Part shown: positions 56,240 to 64,000 of the stretch, in pieces
Numbering within the stretch: the stretch's first letter is position 1
Layout: the number at the start of each line of letters is the position of its first letter
Source: Myxococcales bacterium
GTDB lineage: Bacteria; Myxococcota_A; Polyangia; Haliangiales; Haliangiaceae
Length of the DNA stretch: 64,000 bases
Reading direction: 5' to 3'
NCBI GenBank assembly: GCA_016707895.1
Contig: JADJGV010000009.1
Coordinates: 124,001 to 188,000 of the forward strand
Made by a program: the position numbers and the translations under genes
Notes under the pieces: model-generated
The model's database searches: none
The model's input: only the letters and a program-made list of their open reading frames with translations
What the model was told of the DNA's origin: nothing

Positions 56240-57865
56240 TCAGCGACGCAGATCCTCGACGTGGTCGAGGTCGCGATCGGCGGGCACCTCGATCGTCACC
56301 TCGCGCTCGACGCCGAGCTGCGGGTTGACGAAGCGCAGGCGGTGACGGCCGGGGCTGAGCTGCACGGTCGCGATGGTCTCGAGGCCGGCGGCGGCGCCGT
56401 CGACGTAGACGATCGCCCACGGGCGGGCGTTGATGCGCACGGTCCGGGTCGCGGGCGCGGCCGGGGCGTCGATCGCGCCGCCGCCGTCGATGCGCGGCGG
56501 GTGCGCCGGGACGCTGCGCCCGCCGTCGCCGCCGCGGGGCGGCGGGGCGTCGGGCGGCGGGGCGTCGGGCGGCGGGGCGTCGGGCGGCGGGGCGTCGGGC
56601 GGCGGGGCGTCGGGCGGCGGGGCGTCGACCGCGCGCGCGGCGTCGAGCGGACCGGCGTCGATCGCCGGCGTGGTCGACGTCGCGCGACGCGCGCGGACCG
56701 CCAGCGCGGCGGCGCCGAGGCCTGCGACCGCCAGCGCCACCAGCGCGATCGCGCGCCGCGAGGTCGGGCGCGGCGGCGGCGTGGCGGCGGGCGCGGCGAC
56801 CGGGCCCGCGGGCGCCCCGACCGGCGGGGCCGGCGTCGCGACCTCGCCCTCGGCGGCGGTGGCGGCCAGCGAGCGCGCGGTGTTCGACCCCGGCTCGCCG
56901 TCGTCGAGGAAGCTGTACAGCTCGTTGCCGGCGTCGGCGCCGAGGTCGCCGTCGCTGTCGTCGGCGGCGCCGTCCCACACCGCGGCCATCCAGCCGGCCA
57001 GCTGGGTGGCGGGCGCGTCGGCGCGCACCGCGGCGCGGCGATCGACGATGTCGTGCTCGAGCTCGGCCAGCATCGCGCGCGCGTCGGGGTAGCGCTGCGC
57101 GCGATCGAGCGCGGTGGCGCGATCGACGATCGCGACCAGCGCTGCGTCGACGTCGGGCGGCCACGGCACCAGCGCGCCGGCGCGGGCCGCGGCCAGGAGC
57201 GCCTCGCGATCGTCGCCGGCGCGGGCGCGCACGCCCGTGAGCAGCTCGCGCAGCACCAGCCCGACGGCGTAGACGTCGGCGCGGGCGTCGACCGGCTCGC
57301 CGCGCGCCTGCTCGGGCGCGAGGTAGGCCGGCGTCCCCAGGAGGGCGCGGTGATCGTCGCCGGCCAGCGCGGCGATGCCGAAGTCGGTGAGCTTGACCTC
57401 GCCCGACCATGACACCAGCACGTTGCGCGGCGTGACGTCGCGGTGGACGATGCCCAGCGGTTCACCGCCCGGCCCGCGTCGATCGTGGGCGTAGGCCAGG
57501 GCCCGGCAGCACTCGCCGGCGACGAACGCCGCGACCATCGGCGGCAGCCGGTGGTCGCCGGCGCGGGCCAGCGTCGAGCCCAGGTCCTTGCCCTCGACGC
57601 GCTCCATCGCCAGGAACACCTGATCGCCGGTGCGCCCGAAGTCGAACACCGGGACGATGTTCTGGTGGGTCAGCCCCATCGACAGCCGGGCCTCGCGCAG
57701 GAACAGCTCGAGGAAGCGGGCGTCGTTGGCGCGCTCGGGGCGGATGCGCTTGACCACCAGCAGCTTCTCGAGGCCGCCGGCCCGTCGCCGCGCCAGGAAC
57801 ACCTCGGCCATCCCGCCGCGCGCGAGGGGGCGCACCAGCTGGTAGCGGCCCATCTCGCGTGGCAT
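56240..57865 (-). CDS. Membrane Ser/Thr protein kinase with PEGA domain
   Basis: 541 aa. Kinase domain 8-265: ARGGMAEVFLARR, VVKRI, HRDVTPRNVLV (HRD with Val-Thr in place of the usual Leu-Lys, so the catalytic-loop Lys is replaced), DFGIAAL, GTPAYLAPEQ. One TM helix at about 375-395 follows a Pro/Ala stretch. Outside, a perfect DAPPP repeat (six copies) leads to a C-terminal PEGA domain (RTVRINARPWAIVYVDGAAAGLE ... LSPGRHRLRF). Catalytic efficiency may be altered by the HRDVTPRN variant, which is seen in other myxobacterial kinases. A perfect TATACT lies 8 nt before the ATG. Confidence 0.88.
   Translation of the reverse strand: MPREMGRYQLVRPLARGGMAEVFLARRRAGGLEKLLVVKRIRPERANDARFLELFLREARLSMGLTHQNIVPVFDFGRTGDQVFLAMERVEGKDLGSTLARAGDHRLPPMVAAFVAGECCRALAYAHDRRGPGGEPLGIVHRDVTPRNVLVSWSGEVKLTDFGIAALAGDDHRALLGTPAYLAPEQARGEPVDARADVYAVGLVLRELLTGVRARAGDDREALLAAARAGALVPWPPDVDAALVAIVDRATALDRAQRYPDARAMLAELEHDIVDRRAAVRADAPATQLAGWMAAVWDGAADDSDGDLGADAGNELYSFLDDGEPGSNTARSLAATAAEGEVATPAPPVGAPAGPVAAPAATPPPRPTSRRAIALVALAVAGLGAAALAVRARRATSTTPAIDAGPLDAARAVDAPPPDAPPPDAPPPDAPPPDAPPPDAPPPRGGDGGRSVPAHPPRIDGGGAIDAPAAPATRTVRINARPWAIVYVDGAAAGLETIATVQLSPGRHRLRFVNPQLGVEREVTIEVPADRDLDHVEDLRR
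56538..56627 (-). repeat. 15-bp tandem repeat, six copies, in a kinase linker
   Basis: Six exact or near-exact 15-bp units (GGCGGCGGGGCGTCG on the + strand) encode (DAPPP)6 in the extracytoplasmic linker of the PEGA kinase. Slippage would change linker length in 5-residue steps without a frameshift. Confidence 0.85.
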
Positions 57866-57923
57866 CGCGCACGAGTATATCCCGCAGGTTGACCGGTGAT
57901 CGGCGGCGCCCCAGAATCAGCCC

Positions 57924-58970
57924 GTGCGCCTCGCGCCCCTCATGGCCGCGCTCGCGTCGGTGGCGAGCGCCGCCCCCGCGCATGCGGCGCCCAGCGTCGA
58001 CGCCGTCGTGGTGTGGGCGCCGGGCGTCGATCGCGCGCCGGTGGTCGTGGCGGCGCGGGCCGCCGGCGTCGGCGTGATCGATCGCTCACCGCCGCCCGCG
58101 CCGGCGCCGGCCATCGCGCCGCTGGTGGCCCGGGCGATCGAGGCCTACGACGCGCTGGCGCTCGACGACGCCTGGGCCACGCTCGAGCGCGCGCGGGCCG
58201 AGGTCGACGCCACCGGCGGTGGTGATCTCGGGCCGACCGCGCTGGCCGATCTGTTCATGTACCGGGCGCTGGTGCGGACGCAGCGCGGCGACGCCAGCGG
58301 CGCGTGGGACGAGTGGAGCAGCGCCGCGGTGATCGCACCGGAGCGCACGCTCGATCCGGCGCGGTTCGCGCCGCGGGCGGTGGCCGATCTCGAACGCGCG
58401 CGCGCGGCGGTGGCGGCGCGGGCGCGGGTCGCTCTCGAGATCACCGACGCCGTCGGGTGCCAGCTGGTGCTCGACGGCGCGGCCACCGCGGCCACCGCGT
58501 CGGTGCTGATGGGCAACCACTGGCTGCGGGTCAGCTGCCCTGGCGCCGAGCCGTGGGGCATGCGGCTGGCGGTCAGCGCGGCGACCGCGACGGTGTCGGT
58601 GGCGGCGCGGCGCAGCCTGGCGCCGGCCGACGACGAGCTGCTGGTGGTCGCGCGCGGTGTCGGCGCCCACGAGTTCGTCACGGTCGTCGCGCGCGGCGAT
58701 CTGGTGTGGATCCGGCGGATCGGCGGCGACGGCCGGGAGCGCGATCGCCGCACCGTCGCGGTCGGCGACGGTGGCGCGGTGATCGCCGACGCGGTGGCCG
58801 CGCTGATGCGGCCGGCGGCGGCGCGGGTGCCCTGGTACCGGACCCGCTGGGCGTGGGCGGCCGGGATCGCCGGCGCGACCGCCGCCATCGCGATCCCGCT
58901 CACGCTGATCATCGCCGGCGGTGACGCGCCCACCACCGCGACCGTGGTCGGCCCCGGAGGCCGGCTGTGA
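57924..58970 (+). CDS. Exported protein with C-terminal membrane anchor
   Basis: 348 aa, GTG start with CAGAAT 6 nt upstream. Signal peptide (APLMAALASVASAAPAHA|APS). A helical TPR-like segment (IEAYDALALDDAWATLERARAEV ... LFMYRALVRTQRGDASGAWDEWSSAAVIAP) at about 65-150 is followed by a beta region and a C-terminal TM helix (WAWAAGIAGATAAIAIPLTLIIAGG). This periplasmic TPR-plus-anchor layout occurs in myxobacterial envelope complexes. It overlaps the kelch lipoprotein gene by 4 nt (GTGA), so the two are an operon. Confidence 0.75.
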   Translation: MRLAPLMAALASVASAAPAHAAPSVDAVVVWAPGVDRAPVVVAARAAGVGVIDRSPPPAPAPAIAPLVARAIEAYDALALDDAWATLERARAEVDATGGGDLGPTALADLFMYRALVRTQRGDASGAWDEWSSAAVIAPERTLDPARFAPRAVADLERARAAVAARARVALEITDAVGCQLVLDGAATAATASVLMGNHWLRVSCPGAEPWGMRLAVSAATATVSVAARRSLAPADDELLVVARGVGAHEFVTVVARGDLVWIRRIGGDGRERDRRTVAVGDGGAVIADAVAALMRPAAARVPWYRTRWAWAAGIAGATAAIAIPLTLIIAGGDAPTTATVVGPGGRL

Positions 58971-60400
58971 GGTGGTGGCCAGCGCTCGCGATCGTGGCGG
59001 CGTGCGGCGACGCCGGCGTCACGGTGCGGCCGATCTACGACCTGCCGGTCGACGATCCCGGCGCGCTCGCCTCCGGCATCGACACCGTCGAGCTGGCGGT
59101 GGCCCAGGCCGGCAGCGCGCAGGACCTGGCGTCGGTCACGTTCGCGCCGGGCGCCGCCGCCGAGCTGGGCGGGGTGCCGTTCGCCGACGACCTGGTGATC
59201 CACCTGACCGGCCGGCTGGGCAGCAGCGACGTCGGGTACGGCCGGACCTGCGCGTTCGCGCTGTCGGCCGCCGACGATCCGCCGCAGCCGCACCTGTGGT
59301 TCTCGCGCAACGTGCGGTTCGGCAACGTCGACGTGGTGCCGCGCGTCCGTCGCGGCGGTCAGGCGGTGACCGCGCCGGACGGCAGCGCGTTCTTGATCGG
59401 CGGCGGCGACCTCGGCGCGGCGGCGATCGCCGAGCGCTTCGATCCGCGCCGCGGCGCGCTCACCGACGCGGTGCCGCTGGCGGCGCGGCTCGGCGCCACC
59501 GCGGCGCTGTTCGGCAGCGGCGCCACCGCGCGGGTGGTCGTCGTGGGCGGGGTCGACGAGGGCGGCGCCGCGGTCGGCCTCGTCGAGCTGATCCGCCTGG
59601 CCAACGACGCCGCGACCGTCGAGGTCGGGGCGGTCGGCGTGCTCGATCGCCGCGACCTCACCGTGACCACGCTCACCGACGGTCGGGTGGTGGTCATCGG
59701 CGGCCACCGGCCCAGCGGGCCGTCGGTCGGCGACATCGACGTCATCGAGGATCGCACCGGCGGGGTCGAGGTGCGCCACATCACGGCGACGTTGGCGTAC
59801 CCACGCGCCGGCCACACCGCCACCCGGCTCGGCGACGACGTCGGGGCCCCGGTGCTGGTGGTCGGCGGGGTCGACGCGGCCGGGGCCGCCATCGCGGACG
59901 CCGAGCTGTGGAAGCCGCTCTCGGGCACGCTGGCGGATCCGGCGCTGTTTACGCGGCGGATGCGCGTGCCGCGCAGCCACCACGCCGCGCGGCTCATGCC
60001 CGACGGCAGCGTGCTCATCATCGGCGGCGTCGACGGCGCCGGCGCGCCAGTCGCGTCGATCGAGCGGTTCACGGTCGACGCCGGCTTCGTCGAGGTGGCG
60101 CGGCTGCCGGACGGGACCGGCCTGGTCGACGCGACCGCGACGACCTTGCCCGACGGGCGCATCCTGGTGGCCGGCGGGCGACCGGCGCCGGGCGCGCCGC
60201 CGGTGGCGACGACGACGCTGGTGCGGTTCGATACCCTCGACGGCACGGTCGACGTCGTGACGATCCCCGATCCGCTGGCGGTGCCGCGCGCCGGGCACCA
60301 GGCGACGCTCTTGTGCGACGGCACCGTGCTGGTCACCGGCGGCACCGACGCGCCGGTCCGCGCCGAGCGCTACAGCCCGTTCCCCGACGGGCGGCGCTGA
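58967..60400 (+). CDS. Kelch-type beta-propeller lipoprotein
   Basis: 477 aa, GTG start overlapping the upstream stop. Short signal peptide with lipobox VAAC. The body has at least five kelch-like blades with the pattern R-x-GH-x-A-T-x-L-x-DG-x-V-L-V-x-GG, for example YPRAGHTATRLGDD, VPRSHHAARLMPDGSVLIIGGVDG and VPRAGHQATLLCDGTVLVTGG. Likely a surface beta-propeller that binds protein or glycan partners. It is coupled to the TPR-like anchor protein, which may be its partner. It ends 20 nt before the convergent activator gene. Confidence 0.82.
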   Translation: MRWWPALAIVAACGDAGVTVRPIYDLPVDDPGALASGIDTVELAVAQAGSAQDLASVTFAPGAAAELGGVPFADDLVIHLTGRLGSSDVGYGRTCAFALSAADDPPQPHLWFSRNVRFGNVDVVPRVRRGGQAVTAPDGSAFLIGGGDLGAAAIAERFDPRRGALTDAVPLAARLGATAALFGSGATARVVVVGGVDEGGAAVGLVELIRLANDAATVEVGAVGVLDRRDLTVTTLTDGRVVVIGGHRPSGPSVGDIDVIEDRTGGVEVRHITATLAYPRAGHTATRLGDDVGAPVLVVGGVDAAGAAIADAELWKPLSGTLADPALFTRRMRVPRSHHAARLMPDGSVLIIGGVDGAGAPVASIERFTVDAGFVEVARLPDGTGLVDATATTLPDGRILVAGGRPAPGAPPVATTTLVRFDTLDGTVDVVTIPDPLAVPRAGHQATLLCDGTVLVTGGTDAPVRAERYSPFPDGRR

Positions 60401-60420
60401 GCCCTGGAGCGGAGCCCTGA

Positions 60421-62160
<1,740 letters not shown>

Positions 62161-62239
62161 GCTGTACGACCTGTGCACAGTGGCGGTCGGGACGACAAAT
62201 CACCGGTGGAGATCCAGGTGGTTGAGCTACGATGATCAC

Positions 62240-62255
62240 TGGTATCCTGGTTGCA
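62240..62255 (+). promoter_or_regulatory. Sigma-54-type -24/-12 element before the lipoprotein at 62271
   Basis: TGGTAT-CCTGG-TTGCA, two mismatches in the -24 box and a perfect -12 box, GG-N10-GC spacing exact. The predicted start (62266) is 5 nt before the ATG. A CTGTGCACAG palindrome (62171-62180) lies about 90 bp upstream, next to the divergent activator gene. Confidence 0.45.
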
Positions 62256-62270
62256 CACAAGGTCCGTGCC

Positions 62271-62912
62271 ATGCGTCGTCTCGTCGGGTTAGCGCTCCTG
62301 GTCCTCGCCGGATGTCCGGCCGACGACCAGTCGCAGCCGGACGCACCCGGCAGCGCCGGGGTGGCGGTCGCGTGGATCACCGACCCGGCGATGGTGCCGG
62401 GCCGGGTCGAGGACGGCTTCGACCTGACCTCGGTGCAGTTCCACCTGCGCAACCTGCGGGTGGTCGGCGACGCCGGCGCGGGCGACGCGCGCACCACCGC
62501 CCCCGTCGCCGAGCTCGGCTGGAACGACAAGGCCCAGCCGGCCCCGATCGAGTTCCCGGACGCGCCGCCCGGGCTCTACGCGCGCATGCTGTTCTCGATC
62601 GATCGGGGCAGCACGCCGTACGCCTACGAGCTGCACGGCACCGCCGAGACGCTCACCGGCCGTGAGCCCTACGCGATCCTCGATCCCGATCCGATCGCGG
62701 TCGATCTCGACTACCAGATCGAGGCGGCGGCGGGGCGTCGGACCACGATCGTGACGCGGATCGAGTTCGACGACGTGCTCGACGCGGTCGACTTCGACGC
62801 CGCGCCGCTGGTCGGCGGCGTGCGCACGATCACCGCCGGCGACGCCCAGCTGGCGACGATCCGCGTCGAGGTCCGCAAGGCCTTCGGCGTGCACCCCAGC
62901 GATCAGCCGTGA
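62271..62912 (+). CDS. Lipoprotein of unknown function
   Basis: 213 aa. Signal peptide with lipobox LAGC, short Asp/Gln/Pro linker, then an all-beta domain (VAVAWITDPAMVPGRVEDGFDLTSVQFHLRNLRVVGDAG ... FPDAPPGLYARMLFSIDRG ... TTIVTRIEFDDVLDAVDF). The PPGLYARM-type turn suggests a DUF4382-like or carboxypeptidase-regulatory-like beta sandwich, not firmly assigned. The ATG at 62271 is set by the signal peptide. Its promoter region is shared with the divergent FHA activator. Confidence 0.75.
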   Translation: MRRLVGLALLVLAGCPADDQSQPDAPGSAGVAVAWITDPAMVPGRVEDGFDLTSVQFHLRNLRVVGDAGAGDARTTAPVAELGWNDKAQPAPIEFPDAPPGLYARMLFSIDRGSTPYAYELHGTAETLTGREPYAILDPDPIAVDLDYQIEAAAGRRTTIVTRIEFDDVLDAVDFDAAPLVGGVRTITAGDAQLATIRVEVRKAFGVHPSDQP

Positions 62913-62939
62913 CGCTGCGCGGCCGGCGCGCGTGCGCCG

Positions 62940-64000
62940 TCACCGCGGCCGGAACGCCAGGCTGATCCGCGCGTCGAGCTGCTCGAGCAGCTCGATGATC
63001 TGCACCATCTTCTGCGCCAGCACCTGATCGCCGGCGCGCGACTCGACCGCGGCGCCCACCACCGGCACCAGCGTGTCCTCGAGCCGGCGGATCTGGCTCA
63101 GCAGCAGCTCGGGATCGACCGCCGGCGCCGCCGCGCCCGGGGCCGGCGCGCGCTCGACCGCGCCGCGCAGGCTGGCGGCCAGCGCGTCGAGCCGGGGGCC
63201 TAGCCAGCCCTCGGGATCGCGGGTGGCGTCGTCGGCGGTCGCCCGCTGCGCCGCGGCCACCACCGCCTGGCGCAGCGCCCGCACCTCGCCGCCCAGCTCG
63301 GCGGTCGGGCTGGCCGCGGCCAGCGCGGTCCGGATCGCGGACAGCTCGACGCCCAGCCCCGACAGCGTGCCGACCAGCCGGGTCACCGGATCGTCGGCGC
63401 CGCCGCCCATCCGCCGCTGCCGCACGTACTCGGCCTTGATCTGCGCCCAGCGCTCGGCCTGCGCCGGCGTCTGCCGCCCGCGCAGCTCGGCCAGCTTGAG
63501 CAGGTTCTGCTCGGCGGCGGTGGTCAGGGTCTGGGCCTCGCCGCGGTAGTGGTCGTCGATCAGCTGCTCGAGCTCGTCGGCCGTCATCGCCGCGACCACC
63601 TTCTCGGCGAGCTTGCCCATGTTGCGGTAGCTGCCCTGCAGCTTGAACGGCGGCTCGGTGCGGAAGGCGTCGGCCTGCGCCGCCGAGCGGATGTACTCGG
63701 CGTTGACCTTGAGCAGCGTGGCCTGCGCCGTCAGCAGGTGGCGCAGCACCGCCAGGATCTCCTCCAGCTCGACGCCGGCGTAGCCGTGGGCCAGCTCGGT
63801 GGTCGGCACCGGCTCGCCCTGCGCCAGCCGCACCAGCTTGTAGACGTCGCCCAGCTCGCGGCCGGCCACCGGCGCCAACGTCGGGTTGGCGGTCAGCGCG
63901 TTCTCGAGGAACGACAGCGCGAACGCGTCGCCGCGCCCGGCCAGCACGTCGCCGAGGTTGTAGACGTCGGCGCGGTTGGCCAGCATGTCGGGGATGCGGA
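62940..64000 (-). CDS. C-terminal part of a large 'DNA repair ATPase'-type AAA+ protein (5' end outside)
   Basis: The reading frame stays open to base 64000 (RIPDMLANRADVYNLGD), so the 353 residues seen are the C-terminal portion only. IPDMLANRADVYNLGDVLAG followed by FALSFLENALTANPTL, ELGDVYKLVRLAQGE, PFKLQGSYRNMGKLAEKVV and HYRGEAQTLTTAAEQNLLKLAELRG match, from memory, large ATPases usually annotated 'DNA repair ATPase' with a MoxR-like AAA core. The last ~150 residues are helical and coiled-coil-like. The catalytic core is not in the window. Confidence 0.75.
   Translation of the reverse strand, partial: RIPDMLANRADVYNLGDVLAGRGDAFALSFLENALTANPTLAPVAGRELGDVYKLVRLAQGEPVPTTELAHGYAGVELEEILAVLRHLLTAQATLLKVNAEYIRSAAQADAFRTEPPFKLQGSYRNMGKLAEKVVAAMTADELEQLIDDHYRGEAQTLTTAAEQNLLKLAELRGRQTPAQAERWAQIKAEYVRQRRMGGGADDPVTRLVGTLSGLGVELSAIRTALAAASPTAELGGEVRALRQAVVAAAQRATADDATRDPEGWLGPRLDALAASLRGAVERAPAPGAAAPAVDPELLLSQIRRLEDTLVPVVGAAVESRAGDQVLAQKMVQIIELLEQLDARISLAFRPR

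Overview
The window is a very GC-rich chromosomal segment whose gene content points to a myxobacterium-like member of the Myxococcota. My best guess is the Haliangiales/Kofleriaceae side, inferred from style and not proven. The evidence is the large number of predicted lipoproteins whose mature N-termini are Asp/Ala/Gly-rich linkers after LxxC lipoboxes, several Ser/Thr kinases, two FHA-linked sigma-54 activators, an ADYC-domain lipoprotein, Cys-rich secreted proteins, and little phage or plasmid content. No tRNA, rRNA, CRISPR array or prophage was recognised.

Layout. 1-4645: a truncated lipoprotein gene, an AT-hook protein, DUF3332 and DUF4139 lipoproteins, and two tandem paralogous lipoproteins. 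4826-10556: a five-gene lipoprotein run with three near-identical tandem paralogs, ending in a lipidated PEP/pyruvate-binding (PPDK/PEP synthase-like) protein with permuted domain order. 10557-20586: an MFS transporter, a fasciclin lipoprotein, a KAS III-like enzyme under a palindromic operator, a secreted Cys-rich/PPC protein with a PKD partner, an SDR, and a secreted pentein-fold deiminase-like protein. 20587-22554: a mobile-DNA island in which REP-like hairpin arrays flank a Y1 (RAYT) transposase, followed by a MITE-like inverted-repeat element. 22610-39770: mixed housekeeping and envelope genes (VWA lipoprotein, ABC transporter, folA, hydrolase, DUF3127 protein with an SSB-like tail, M3 peptidase, miaE, VWA-FHA protein, ECF sigma with ChrR-type anti-sigma, SWIM-SNF2 helicase, Uma2). 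39854-43646: a compact operon of an RNA ligase-like protein, a HAM1-fold fusion, an AbiEii-like nucleotidyltransferase and an HDOD protein. 43651-64000: a signalling region with an FHA sigma-54 activator, a giant kinase-STAND NTPase-FGE fusion, ADYC lipoprotein, two further kinases, small paralogous genes, a kelch lipoprotein, a second FHA activator and the end of a large 'DNA repair ATPase'-type gene.

Regulation visible in sequence. Two promoter patterns recur. One is a -10-like hexamer placed 6-8 nt before the start codon, which suggests leaderless transcripts. The other is -24/-12 (sigma-54-type) elements at 44503, 50290, 55748 and 62240 on the + strand and at 44413 and 22082 on the - strand. 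Most of these lie beside the FHA activators, and five of the six put the predicted transcript start only 2-5 nt before an ATG. Shine-Dalgarno leaders are seen mainly before secreted or lipoprotein genes. Operons are tight, with many 4-nt ATGA/GTGA overlaps.
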